DNA of 64,000 nucleotides from DATJGR01 sp041739525 (GTDB taxonomy: Bacteria; Pseudomonadota; Gammaproteobacteria; Pseudomonadales; Azotimanducaceae): NCBI GenBank assembly GCA_041739525.1, contig JBGSNQ010000112.1, positions 10,883-74,882 of the forward strand. The letters are read 5' to 3'. The position numbers were made by a program, and so were the translations under genes. Below the pieces are notes generated by a model, which was not told where the DNA came from, made no database searches, and saw nothing but the letters and a program-made list of their open reading frames with translations. Shown here piece by piece: positions 15,665 to 25,065 of this stretch. Every line of letters starts with the position of its first letter. The first letter of the stretch is position 1.

Positions 15665-18481
15665 ATGCGTCGCCCTCTCCACGCCCTCTTTTCACTGAGC
15701 CTTTCCGCAGTGTTCGTTGTCGCCTGCGGAGGCGGTTCGGGTGGTGGAGCCAATGTGCCTCCGCAGCCCGCATTCACCGTGACGCCTACCAGCGGTGCCG
15801 CACCACTGAGCGTGACGTTCGACGGCACCAGTTCCCACGACGACGATGGCAGCATCGTCACGTATACGTGGAGTTTCGGCGACGACACGCCCAATGCAGT
15901 CGGCAGCCGCGCGAGCCACGTCTACGCGAGTTCGGGCAACTTCGACTCACAGCTCACCGTCACCGACAACCGCGGCGGCAGCGCTTCACGCATCGCGACG
16001 ATCAACGTCAGTCCCGCCAGCGGCTCGTTCACATTGAGCGGGCGCGTTCAGATCCTGCCGTCGAGCGCAGTGGATTCCGACGTGAACGATCCCGATGCAA
16101 CACTAGTGCGCAATAACAGTTTTGCAGAGGCGCAGGTGTTGCCGAACCCGGTGAGCCTGGGTGGATACCTCACGGTTCCCGGTGCAGGCAGAGCAGGTGC
16201 GCTGCGAGACGGCGGCGACGTTACCGACAAATTCCGCATCAGCTTCGCCGGAAATGAGAACGTGCTGCTCACGGTCACCAATCCATCGGCCGAACTGTCG
16301 CTGATGTTGCTCGACGAGAACGAGACTATCGTCGATGCAACGGTAGTGAACGGCTCGTCGGGCTCGTTGTCGGTACCTGTGGCCGGTAACTACTTCGTCG
16401 AGGTAGACATTCTCAGCAACGCGACGACTTACATCCTCAATGTCGGTCAAAACGTACCCGCGAACCGCAACGCACTGCCAGCGCGAACGTCCGACGACTT
16501 CGTGCCGGGCGAGTTGATCATCCAGGGCAGCGATCCTCACGACGCTGCGATTCGACGTGTGGCCGGCAGCAGCAGCGCAGCGCTCTACAAGGTCAGTCAG
16601 GCGCCGCAGGGCGCAGCGATCAATCGTGTCGATGCGATACGCGAGGGCGTGCGTTACTCGGCGCGTCTCGCCCGCAAATACGAAACACTAACCGCCATCG
16701 CGCGGATCAAACGCGGCAAAAGCGTCGCCGCCGTGGAACCGAACTACATCCGTCGCGCCAGCCGAATTCCCGACGATCCGTTCTACGCGTATCAATGGAA
16801 CTATTCGAACATCAACCTGCCTCTCGCCTGGGACCTGACCCAAGGTTCCGATCAGGTGATCGTGGCCGTAGTCGACACCGGAGTGCTGCTCGAGCACCCC
16901 GATCTGAACGGCCAATTGATCGCGGGCTACGACTTCATTCGCGATCCCGATCGTGCACGCGATGGTGACGGCATCGATGCGGACCCGAACGACAGCGGAG
17001 ACCTCGGCTTCGGCGGTTCGAGCTCGTTTCATGGCACTCACGTTGCCGGCACCATCGCCGCGCACAGCGACAACGGCGACGGCGTCGCCGGCGTTGCATG
17101 GCTGGCCCGCGTCATGCCCGTTCGCGCGCTCGGCGTGGACGGCGGAACGACATACGACGTCATACAAGCGATCCGGTACGCCGCCGGACTATCGAACGAT
17201 TCGAACACCACGCCGCCGCGTCGAGCCGACATCATCAATCTGAGCCTGGGATCGAGTTTCTCGTCGCAGACAGAACAGAACACGATCGATCAGGTGCGCA
17301 ACGCCGGTGTCATCGTTATCGCCGCCGCCGGTAACGACGCCTCGAGCAATCCGTCGTTTCCGGCCGCCTACGCGGGTGTCGTGTCGGTCGCGGCAACTAC
17401 CATCACGCGCACGCATGCGTCGTATTCCAACTTCGGCCCGACCATCGACGCGGCGGCCCCCGGCGGAAACTCCGCCACCGACGTCAACGGCGACGGTATC
17501 GGCGATGGTGTCGTGAGCACATTCGGCGATGACGCGCACACCCCGGTGACGTTCGGCTATGCGGCATTGACTGGAACTTCGATGGCGACGCCGCATGTCG
17601 CTGGCGTCGCAGCGCTGATGAAGTCCGTGTATCCGGACCTCACCCCAGCACAGTTCGACGATGCGTTGACCGCAGGCCTTCTCACGGACGATCTCGGCGC
17701 ACCGGGGCGCGACGACCAGTTCGGCAACGGTCTGATCAATGCACAGAAGGCGGTAGCTGCCTCGGTGGCGCTGGCCAACGGCGCCGGTACGCCGGTCGAT
17801 CCGGTACTCGCGGTATCACCGGCATCGATCAACTTCGGCGCGTTCGAAAGCACATTCGACATCGAACTGCGCAACGCCGGCGGCGGCGCCATCAGTATCG
17901 CGGTAGCCTCGTCGAATCAACCGTGGTTGCAGGTGGCGCCGCTGAACATCGATGCGAACGGCCTCGGAACGTATCGCCTGACCGTCGATCGCACGCTGGT
18001 TACATCCGATGGAACCTACACCGGAACAGTATCGGTTACGTCGACCACAAACCCGATCGACATCGGCGTCGTGATGCAGCGATTCACCGTCAGCCCAAGC
18101 GCCAACGCCGGACTGCAATACGTGCTGTTGATCGACGTCGTCAGCGATCTGGTGGCGAACTCCGCGGTAGTGAGTGCGGTCGACGGCGAATACACCTACA
18201 CGTTCAACAACGTCGGCGCCGGACAGTACTGGATCTATGCCGGCAGCGATTCCGACAACGATGCATTGATCTGCGATCCCGGCGAAGCCTGTGGAGCGTT
18301 CCGCACACTCGATGCGCCCGAGGTGCTCAGCATCAACTCCGACCGCGCCAATCTCGATTTCATCAGCGGATTTCCGGTCAATTTGTTCAACTCGAGCGTC
18401 TCGTCGGAAGCCGTTCGAAACCGACCGATCGACATCAGTAACATTCCTGTCGCACCATCGAAGGAGGCCCGTACACCATGA
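15665..18481 (+). CDS. S8 (subtilisin) family serine peptidase, lipoprotein with PKD domain
   Basis: A 938-residue exported protease. The ATG at 15665 gives a lipoprotein signal peptide ending FVVAC, with Cys21 as the lipidation site. A PKD-type beta domain follows (about residues 30-115; GSIVTYTWSFGD), then a bacterial pre-peptidase-like domain (about 135-260). Next come an inhibitor-like propeptide (about 275-370) and the subtilase domain with catalytic Asp404 (VVDTG), His456 (HGTHVAG) and Ser639 (GTSMATPHVAG). Beta-rich domains follow from about residue 715. It should be a surface or periplasmic endopeptidase. Its stop overlaps the ATG of the PrcB-like gene by 4 bases, and a strong promoter with operator-like repeats lies upstream. 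Confidence 0.93.
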   Translation: MRRPLHALFSLSLSAVFVVACGGGSGGGANVPPQPAFTVTPTSGAAPLSVTFDGTSSHDDDGSIVTYTWSFGDDTPNAVGSRASHVYASSGNFDSQLTVTDNRGGSASRIATINVSPASGSFTLSGRVQILPSSAVDSDVNDPDATLVRNNSFAEAQVLPNPVSLGGYLTVPGAGRAGALRDGGDVTDKFRISFAGNENVLLTVTNPSAELSLMLLDENETIVDATVVNGSSGSLSVPVAGNYFVEVDILSNATTYILNVGQNVPANRNALPARTSDDFVPGELIIQGSDPHDAAIRRVAGSSSAALYKVSQAPQGAAINRVDAIREGVRYSARLARKYETLTAIARIKRGKSVAAVEPNYIRRASRIPDDPFYAYQWNYSNINLPLAWDLTQGSDQVIVAVVDTGVLLEHPDLNGQLIAGYDFIRDPDRARDGDGIDADPNDSGDLGFGGSSSFHGTHVAGTIAAHSDNGDGVAGVAWLARVMPVRALGVDGGTTYDVIQAIRYAAGLSNDSNTTPPRRADIINLSLGSSFSSQTEQNTIDQVRNAGVIVIAAAGNDASSNPSFPAAYAGVVSVAATTITRTHASYSNFGPTIDAAAPGGNSATDVNGDGIGDGVVSTFGDDAHTPVTFGYAALTGTSMATPHVAGVAALMKSVYPDLTPAQFDDALTAGLLTDDLGAPGRDDQFGNGLINAQKAVAASVALANGAGTPVDPVLAVSPASINFGAFESTFDIELRNAGGGAISIAVASSNQPWLQVAPLNIDANGLGTYRLTVDRTLVTSDGTYTGTVSVTSTTNPIDIGVVMQRFTVSPSANAGLQYVLLIDVVSDLVANSAVVSAVDGEYTYTFNNVGAGQYWIYAGSDSDNDALICDPGEACGAFRTLDAPEVLSINSDRANLDFISGFPVNLFNSSVSSEAVRNRPIDISNIPVAPSKEARTP

Positions 18482-18960
18482 ATCTCTGCACGTTTTCTTC
18501 CTTCGCCGTTGCGGCAACACTCGTCGTCGGCTGTGCGCAGGCACAGCACGTCGATGTGACCACGGTGCTGGCGAATGGCAATTGTCGGACCAACGAGGTG
18601 GGCGTGCGCACCATCGACTATGAGGCGCTTGCCGCATTCCAGGGCACTCGCCTGATCGGCATGACGGAATCCGAAGAGTCGGCGCATCGACCGTTGCACC
18701 TGGTTGCGATAGTTCCCGGCGAGTTCCCGACACCCGGCTACAGCATCTCGCTGCAGGATGGAGCGGAGCTGACGGCGGGCGTGCTCACGCTCAGGATCAA
18801 AACCGATCGACCGCCGCCGGACGCGATGCTTGCACAGGTCGTCACGCACCCTTGTCTGGTCGTTGGCATCGCTGATCCGGCGGTTGGCCGTGTAAAGGTG
18901 CTGGACGAGTCCGCGGTGGCGCTCGGCGAAGTAGATCTCAGCGCGTCGAGACGACCGTAA
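18478..18960 (+). CDS. PrcB-like secreted lipoprotein, partner of the S8 protease
   Basis: A 160-residue exported protein. The N-terminus is a signal peptide with a possible lipobox LVVGC (Cys19) or cleavage after CAQAQ. The C-terminal half, with PTPGYSISLQDGAEL, VLTLRIKT and QVVTHPCLVVGI, fits the PrcB C-terminal domain, named from the protease complex subunit PrcB of Treponema denticola dentilisin. The ATGA overlap with the S8 gene shows translational coupling. A role in stabilising or activating the protease is inferred from that parallel. The domain call is by pattern and should be tested by profile search. Confidence 0.7.
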   Translation: MNLCTFSSFAVAATLVVGCAQAQHVDVTTVLANGNCRTNEVGVRTIDYEALAAFQGTRLIGMTESEESAHRPLHLVAIVPGEFPTPGYSISLQDGAELTAGVLTLRIKTDRPPPDAMLAQVVTHPCLVVGIADPAVGRVKVLDESAVALGEVDLSASRRP

Positions 18961-18964
18961 CCGT

Positions 18965-19987
18965 CTACTCCGAGACGAGCGCCAGCGCTGCCTCCGCGCG
19001 GCGCTGCACGCTGAGCTTGTAGACGTCGAGGTTCATGTCCCGATTCGCGCCCATGGCTCCCACGAGATAGCGTTTGTAAACGCCTTGCCCGATCGCCGCG
19101 AGCCGCCAGTGCGAGAACGCCCGGTAATAGTTGATTCCGGAAAGGTCGCGGCCGGTCGCCGCTTCGTAGCGCGCGCACAACTCAGCGCGGGTGGGGAAGC
19201 CGCCCGCAGCAGTGGGCGCCTGATCGCCCTGACCCGCCGCCTCGACTTCTTCGGGCGAAGACCACGCGTTCATGAGGTAACCAACGTCCGCTAACGGATC
19301 ACCCAAGGTGCACAGTTCCCAATCGAGAACAGCGAGAATTCGCGGGCCTTTGACAATCATGTTGCCAAGGCGATAGTCGCCGTGAACGATGCCGCTGCCG
19401 ATCTGTGCAGGCATCCGCTCTTCGAGCAGCCGTCGCGTTTCCTCCATCGCCGGAATTTCATCCGTCTTCGACGCTTCCCACTGTTTCGTCCAGCGATTCA
19501 ACTGGCGCGAGAGATACGCTTCCTTGCGCCCCAGGTCGCCCAGCCCAACCGCATCGGGATCGAGCCGGTGCAATTTCGCGAGTACATCGATCACGTGAAG
19601 GCCGAGCGCGTGTCGATCAGGCACCGAGATGGCCTTGGTCGCCGTCGAATCGTTCAGAACGAGCCCGTCGATGAATTTCATGACGTAAAACGGCGCACCA
19701 TTGACCGCTGCATCGCTGCACAGCCCATACGCCGGTGCAACCGGCACTTCGGTTTTCGCCAACGCCGCGATGATCCTGTGCTCACGTCCCATGTCGTGCG
19801 CACTTTCGAGCACGTGTCCGAGCGGTGGACGACGCAACACGTACGCGTGCGACGCCGCGTCTTCGCATCGATACGTGAGGTTCGAGTGGCCGCCGGTGAT
19901 CAATGTGAACTTCACCGGCGATTCGAGTACAGGCACGTGCGTGCGCAACCACTGCGTCACGCCATCGGCGTTGATTCCTTCCACCAT
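18965..19987 (-). CDS. Phosphotransferase family protein, ACAD10/11 kinase type
   Basis: A 340-residue APH-fold kinase closely resembling the kinase domain of ACAD10/ACAD11 and LvaA. It has LITGGHSNLTYRC for nucleotide binding, YVLRRPPLGHVLESAHDMGREHRII, the catalytic GIVHGDYRLGNMIV and the metal site LAVLDWELCTLGDPLADVGY. Related kinases phosphorylate 4-hydroxyacyl-CoAs so that the 4-hydroxyl can be removed or moved for beta-oxidation. The start is the ATG at 19987 behind a GGGGGA element. It is convergent with the PrcB-like gene and no acyl-CoA gene is adjacent. Confidence 0.9.
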   Translation of the reverse strand: MVEGINADGVTQWLRTHVPVLESPVKFTLITGGHSNLTYRCEDAASHAYVLRRPPLGHVLESAHDMGREHRIIAALAKTEVPVAPAYGLCSDAAVNGAPFYVMKFIDGLVLNDSTATKAISVPDRHALGLHVIDVLAKLHRLDPDAVGLGDLGRKEAYLSRQLNRWTKQWEASKTDEIPAMEETRRLLEERMPAQIGSGIVHGDYRLGNMIVKGPRILAVLDWELCTLGDPLADVGYLMNAWSSPEEVEAAGQGDQAPTAAGGFPTRAELCARYEAATGRDLSGINYYRAFSHWRLAAIGQGVYKRYLVGAMGANRDMNLDVYKLSVQRRAEAALALVSE

Positions 19988-20166
19988 GTTCCCCCAACCC
20001 CGGTTTCTCAAACGAGCTGCGTATAATAGCGGCTTTTCGTCAGCGGTTTGTCCATGGCAGAGCGCGCTTCACGGTCGGCGCCGGCAGCAATCCACGAGCG
20101 GTGCGCAGCGGCGCTCCTCACACTGCAATCATCGGCGCATCGCTGCGCGCGACCGGAACGTAGTCG

Positions 20167-21657
20167 ATGAAGAGAGTGTTCCTGGCAATGCTCGCCACGG
20201 AGACGAACACGTTTTCGCCATTGCCCACGGGCTGGAACAACTGGCGCGACACGCTGCTTCGGCGGCGCCTCGAACACGACCCGACCATCTCGCGCCGTCA
20301 AACCGTTTACGGGCCGTTGTTCCGACGTCTCGACGCACGCGGCTGGACGCTGGCGCCAGGTCTGCAGGCGTTTGCAGTGCCGGCCGGAACGACACCTCGC
20401 GTCGTGTATGAGGCGCTGCGCGACGAATTGCTCGATGATCTCGAGGCATCCATGCCGCTCGACGCCGTCATGCTGTTTCTGCACGGCGCGATGGTCGCCG
20501 ACGGCTATGACGACTGCGAAGGCGACATCCTCACGCGTGTTCGGGCGCGCGTCGGCCCGAACGTCCCGATCGGGGCCGAGCTCGACCTTCACTGTCACGT
20601 TACGCAAACGATGCTCGAAACGGCCGACGTTCTGGTCGGCTACAAGCACTACCCGCACACCGATACATACGAGCGTCTGCTCGATCTATTCGAAATCGTA
20701 GCCGACACTGCCGACGGAAAAGTCCGCCCGACGATGGCGACCGCCCCGTGCAACATGATCGGCATGTATCACACCACGCGCGAACCGATGTCGGGGTTCG
20801 TCGATCGCATGTATGCGCTCGAACGCGAGCCCGGCGTATTGAACGTATGGCTTGCGCACGGCTTTCCCTATGGCGACGTGCCGAGCATCGGCGCACATGT
20901 TGTGGTGGTAACGGATAACAATCCCGCTAAGGCGCGCGAATTGGCGCGTTCGTTGCGCGATCAGTTCTTCGACATGCGACATGTGGTGGGCGCCGACTAT
21001 CAAACCGTCGACGCAGCGCTCGACCTCGCAATCGCAGACGGACGATCGCCGATCACCATCGCAGACACAGCAGACAATACCGGTGGCGGTGCACCGGGAG
21101 ACTCCACGTTCTTCCTGCGCGCATTGCTCGACAGGCACATCGCAAACGTCGCGCTCGGCCCGCTGTACGATCCCATTGCCGTGTCGATCTGCCAGGACGG
21201 CGGCGTCGGTGCGCAACTGCGCTTGCGCATCGGCGGCAAACTGGGTCCGGAGTCCGGCGACCCGGTCGACCTCGACTGCACGGTCATCGGCTTGTCGAAC
21301 CGGGTGGTACAAACGCTCAACGGCGGCCCATCCAGTCTGGGCGCTTGTGCGGCCATCCGGATTGCCGTGGAGGGCGACACATCCGGCGCCGGTATCGAAA
21401 TCATGTTGACCGAACGTCGGGTGCAAGCCGGCTCACCGGAGTTGTTCAGCGGTGCCGGCATCGATCCGCTGACGAAGCGCATCATCATCGTCAAATCGAT
21501 GCAGCACTTTCACGCCGGTTTCGCGCCGATCTCCGCACGCGTCATCTATACCGGCGATCGCGGCGCGCTCGCGGCCGACGTGCGCAACATTCCTTACCGC
21601 CGCGTGAACACCGCCGAATTCTGGCCGTTCAATTCGTCGCCGAAGTTCCCCGACTGA
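20167..21657 (+). CDS. M81 family metallopeptidase (MlrC-like)
   Basis: A 496-residue protein of the M81/MlrC family. MlrC is the zinc peptidase that finishes degradation of linearised microcystin, but most members act on unknown short peptides. Typical segments are LATETNTFSPLPTGW at the N-terminus, LFLHGAMVADGYDDCEGD, ELDLHCHVTQ and YKHYPHTDTYER, which hold the putative zinc ligands (Asp and His), and DNTGGGAPGDSTF in the C-terminal domain. A second, distinct M81 gene lies at 62088. It starts a tight three-gene unit with the MORN/Sel1 and aminotransferase genes. Confidence 0.9.
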   Translation: MKRVFLAMLATETNTFSPLPTGWNNWRDTLLRRRLEHDPTISRRQTVYGPLFRRLDARGWTLAPGLQAFAVPAGTTPRVVYEALRDELLDDLEASMPLDAVMLFLHGAMVADGYDDCEGDILTRVRARVGPNVPIGAELDLHCHVTQTMLETADVLVGYKHYPHTDTYERLLDLFEIVADTADGKVRPTMATAPCNMIGMYHTTREPMSGFVDRMYALEREPGVLNVWLAHGFPYGDVPSIGAHVVVVTDNNPAKARELARSLRDQFFDMRHVVGADYQTVDAALDLAIADGRSPITIADTADNTGGGAPGDSTFFLRALLDRHIANVALGPLYDPIAVSICQDGGVGAQLRLRIGGKLGPESGDPVDLDCTVIGLSNRVVQTLNGGPSSLGACAAIRIAVEGDTSGAGIEIMLTERRVQAGSPELFSGAGIDPLTKRIIIVKSMQHFHAGFAPISARVIYTGDRGALAADVRNIPYRRVNTAEFWPFNSSPKFPD

Positions 21658-21658
21658 C

Positions 21659-23302
21659 ATGCGACTACCGCCACTCGTCGCGCGCTGCATCGTGATTGCC
21701 GCACTGGCGTCGATCGACGGCGCGCTTGCCGACGAACCGCAAAACGACGACATGGGCGTGCTGACGACGCCGGATAACGGCGAAGTAAGAATGCCGTTCG
21801 CGAATCTCACGTACACCGGCGTCGGACGCTTCGTGTGGAACGACGGCCGCAGCTATGCCGGCGATTTCGTCGACGGGCATCCGCAGGGCCGCGGCATCGA
21901 GCAGACACCTGACGGCAGTCGTTACGACGGCGAGTGGCGCGATGGCGTGCGCAGCGGATCGGGTTCGATGACGTTGCCCGACGGCAGCCGCTACGACGGG
22001 CAGTTCGAAGAAGGCGTGCGCAGTGGAGCGGGTCTGTTCCAGAGCGCCGCAGGGCGTTATCAGGGCGATTGGGCGGACGATGTGCCACAAGGCGAAGGGC
22101 GTTTCGATTACATCGACGGTGCGAGTTACGACGGACAATGGTTCTCCGGTCGTCGCAACGGTTTCGGCATCTATCGCCGCCCCGATGGATCGAGCTATGA
22201 AGGTGATTGGCTCGACGACATGCCCGACGGAAACGGTCGGCTCGTCGAGTCGGACGATTACACCTACGAAGGTGCGTGGAGCAAGGGCCAACGAGTTGGC
22301 TATGGCGCGATGCAAATCGGCGGGACGTTCGGCTACGAGGGAACGTGGGTGGCGAACATGCGCCAGGGATTCGGGCGCGAAGTGCGGCCCGACGGCAGCG
22401 AGTACACGGGCGAGTGGCACACGGATCAACGTGCGGGTATCGGCATATTACGCATGCCGAATGGCGCGTTCCACGACGGTCTCTGGAAAGACAATTCGCC
22501 CGTTGGGGAAGGCACCCGCGTTTCCGCGGAAGGTATCAAGTTCGTCGGCGCGTGGGACGACGACTTCCTCACGAGTGGTCACCTCGAACTGGGCGCCGGC
22601 CAACACTACGACGGCAAGTTGTACGACTCGAAACGCAAGGCCGTAGACCCCGCGTATCTGGCCTGGCTCGAACGCGTAGCCGACCAAGGCAATCTCGAGG
22701 CGGCACTGCTGCTCGGCCAGGCATATCGGTTCTTTCTGAACCCGGCGCCCGATCGCGAAACAGCCATTCGCTGGTACACCCTCGCGGCCGACGGTGGGCT
22801 GGCCGAGGCGCAGTATCAACTCGCGGAGATCCTCTTCGAGGAGGCCGCAACACGACCACGCGGCTTACAACTGCTCATGGCGGCCGCCGAGAAGGGGCAC
22901 GGGGCGGCAAACACCCGGCTCGGCGTTTTCTTTCAGCTCGGTACCTACGTTGCGAAGGACCACGCGCGTGCGCAACGCTTCTACGAAGTGGCAACCGTGC
23001 AGGGCGATCTCACCGCACGCAACAATCTCGCGTGGCTGCTCGCAACCAGCCCGAGTGCGAAGCTACGCGACGGCAGTCGCGCCGTTACGCTTGCCCAGCC
23101 CCTTGCGGTGCTATACGACAGCTGGGGCTACCTCGATACGCTCGCAGCCGCACAGGCGGAAGCGGGCGACTTCGCGGCGGCTTCGAAAACCGAGCAGAAG
23201 GCACTGGCGCAGGCGGAGTCCGACGCCGGTGCAGAAGCGTTGCGCGACCTGCAACACCGACTGACACTATTCCAGCGCGACGAACCCTACCGCGAACCCT
23301 GA
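21659..23302 (+). CDS. Exported MORN-repeat / Sel1-repeat protein
   Basis: A 547-residue protein with a signal peptide (hydrophobic CIVIAALASI, probable cleavage after ALA-DEP). Residues about 40-325 hold roughly a dozen MORN repeats of the pattern Y-x-G-x-W followed by G-x-G (YDGEW, YDGQF, YQGDW, YEGDW, YTGEW). Residues about 340-460 carry Sel1-type helical repeats (EAALLLGQAYRF, AIRWYTLAADGGLAEAQYQLA, AANTRLGVFFQLG). The last part resembles TPR. Both repeat types mediate binding rather than catalysis. It starts one base after the M81 stop and its stop overlaps the next ATG (TGATG), so three genes are coupled. Confidence 0.88.
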   Translation: MRLPPLVARCIVIAALASIDGALADEPQNDDMGVLTTPDNGEVRMPFANLTYTGVGRFVWNDGRSYAGDFVDGHPQGRGIEQTPDGSRYDGEWRDGVRSGSGSMTLPDGSRYDGQFEEGVRSGAGLFQSAAGRYQGDWADDVPQGEGRFDYIDGASYDGQWFSGRRNGFGIYRRPDGSSYEGDWLDDMPDGNGRLVESDDYTYEGAWSKGQRVGYGAMQIGGTFGYEGTWVANMRQGFGREVRPDGSEYTGEWHTDQRAGIGILRMPNGAFHDGLWKDNSPVGEGTRVSAEGIKFVGAWDDDFLTSGHLELGAGQHYDGKLYDSKRKAVDPAYLAWLERVADQGNLEAALLLGQAYRFFLNPAPDRETAIRWYTLAADGGLAEAQYQLAEILFEEAATRPRGLQLLMAAAEKGHGAANTRLGVFFQLGTYVAKDHARAQRFYEVATVQGDLTARNNLAWLLATSPSAKLRDGSRAVTLAQPLAVLYDSWGYLDTLAAAQAEAGDFAAASKTEQKALAQAESDAGAEALRDLQHRLTLFQRDEPYREP

Positions 23303-24636
23303 TGGAGCAGCGAGTGACACAAACTCAAGACAGCGTGCAATGGCCGTTTACACCGAGCGCGCGCAATATCGAAATCGTTGGGGCCGGCGGTGCGTACCTG
23401 ATTCAAGCCGATGGTTCGCGTCTGCTCGATGCGGCGGGCGGTGCAATCGTGGTGAACGTGGGCCACGGGCGCGCGAGCGTTGCTCAGGCCGTTTACGACG
23501 CAACGAAAACCACGACGTACGTAGTGCCGCCATGGCTCACCACCGAACGCCGGAATTTGATCGCGCGACTGCGCGCCGATTGGTTGCCGCCGAGCTTCGA
23601 TCACATCCATCTGACGTGCGGCGGTTCCGAAGGCGTCGAAACTGCGATGAAGATCGCCATCCAGTCACAAGCCGCGCGCGGTGAAGCGACGCGCACGAAG
23701 ATCATCGGGCGTTCGGTTTCGTATCACGGCACCACGCTCGCAACCACCGCGGTCGGCGGGCACACCGCGCGCAAGAAAGGTCTCGCGCACGTGCTCGAAA
23801 CGTATCCGGTAGTTGCGACCCCGTATCCGTTGCGTTGCCCGCTCGGCCCGCATCATCCGGGCGCGGGTCGTTATTACGTCGATGCGCTCGCGAAAGTCAT
23901 CGAAGACGAAGGCCCCGAAACCATTGCTGCGTTCCTCGCCGAGCCGATCAACGGTTCGAGCGGCGGCGCGATCATCCCGCCCGACGACTACTGGAAGGCC
24001 GTTCGCGCACTGTGCGACAAGCACGGCATCCTGCTGATCATGGACGAAGTGATGACCGGATTCGGCCGCACGGGCGTACCGTTCGGGTTTCAACACTGGG
24101 GCATCGAACCGGACATCTTCGTGTCCGGCAAGGGACTGGCCGGCGGATACGCACCGATCACCGGCGTGTTCGCAACGTCGGCGGTAGCCGATCCAATCGC
24201 GGCGGCCGGCATGAACGTGATGTTCCATACGTTCGGCGCGCATCCGGCTGCGTGTGCCGCAGCGAACGAAGTGCTGCGTCTGCTCGGCGAAGAAAGCCTC
24301 CTGCAACGCTGCGCGATCGCGGGCGAAGTGTTGCAACGGCGCTTGAAGGACGTGTTCGGAAACCATCCGCATGTCGCCGAAGTGCGCGGCCGCGGATTGT
24401 TGCAGGCAATCGAAATCGTCAAGAACCGCACCACGCTCGAACCGTTCGACATATCCGCCAACATCACCAACCGAGTCATCGCCGCAGCGCTGCGACGCGG
24501 CGTCTTCTTCTACACGGGCGGCACCGGTGACGTGCGCGACATCGTCTGCATGGGACCGCCGTTCATCATCGGCGACGCCGAAATCGAACAGATGGTGCGG
24601 GCGTTGTCGGAGAGCCTCGATGAGGTGTTGAGATGA
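23302..24636 (+). CDS. Class III PLP-dependent aminotransferase
   Basis: A 444-residue omega-type aminotransferase. The cofactor-binding MDEVMTGFGRTG and the Schiff-base lysine in VSGKGLAGGY are clear, and LTCGGSEGVETAMK and RSVSYHGTT are also typical. It transfers an amino group from an amine or amino acid to a keto acid; the substrate is unknown. The start ATG overlaps the stop of the MORN/Sel1 gene (TGATG at 23300-23304). It is the last gene before the lower-G+C island. Confidence 0.93.
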   Translation: MEQRVTQTQDSVQWPFTPSARNIEIVGAGGAYLIQADGSRLLDAAGGAIVVNVGHGRASVAQAVYDATKTTTYVVPPWLTTERRNLIARLRADWLPPSFDHIHLTCGGSEGVETAMKIAIQSQAARGEATRTKIIGRSVSYHGTTLATTAVGGHTARKKGLAHVLETYPVVATPYPLRCPLGPHHPGAGRYYVDALAKVIEDEGPETIAAFLAEPINGSSGGAIIPPDDYWKAVRALCDKHGILLIMDEVMTGFGRTGVPFGFQHWGIEPDIFVSGKGLAGGYAPITGVFATSAVADPIAAAGMNVMFHTFGAHPAACAAANEVLRLLGEESLLQRCAIAGEVLQRRLKDVFGNHPHVAEVRGRGLLQAIEIVKNRTTLEPFDISANITNRVIAAALRRGVFFYTGGTGDVRDIVCMGPPFIIGDAEIEQMVRALSESLDEVLR

Positions 24637-25065
24637 CAGTCGACGACTGAGCGATTCAAAGATCCGCCGCCTAGAGAGACGCCGTGTTGCACCACGACGG
24701 AGCAACGTCGTCGTCACTTCAGCACGCAGCTCGTGCGGCAGTGCACTGCATTCCCAAATCGCTCGAAGGAGCGCTGGGCATAACGACGTCAGGTTGTCGA
24801 CCTGACAAAACGGTTGGATGACGACCACCTCAAGGCCAAACGGCATCGAATCTAACAACCGCATCCCGTCGCAGATTTCCAGCGAAATTGAGACTTGACC
24901 GCCTCGCGGGTCGAACGGGAACATTGAAAGCAATCCAATACAAACACAGTGCATCGAATACGCGGGGACTGTGGCCTAATTCACGACGCCGGCCAGCCTT
25001 CGGCCAATGTCGTATTGTACGAGTGCGACACCTAACGTCGAATATCTACGAATGGAGTGAGATGA
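24637..25065. other. Non-coding left edge of accessory island, possible gene remnant
   Basis: No full gene is seen in these 429 bases. On the minus strand, about 24690-24900 reads as fairly protein-like sequence without stops (LEVVVIQPFCQVDNL, LCPALLRAIWECSALPHEL), but it runs into antisense of the aminotransferase and has no recognised family. It may be a broken gene left by the insertion of the island. The promoter of the S74-domain gene should lie near its right end. Confidence 0.35.

Noticed and set aside
23665..24954. 429-codon minus-strand open frame opposite the aminotransferase
   Set aside because: Most of it is antisense to a clear class III aminotransferase. Only the part beyond 24640 looks faintly protein-like and is noted separately.
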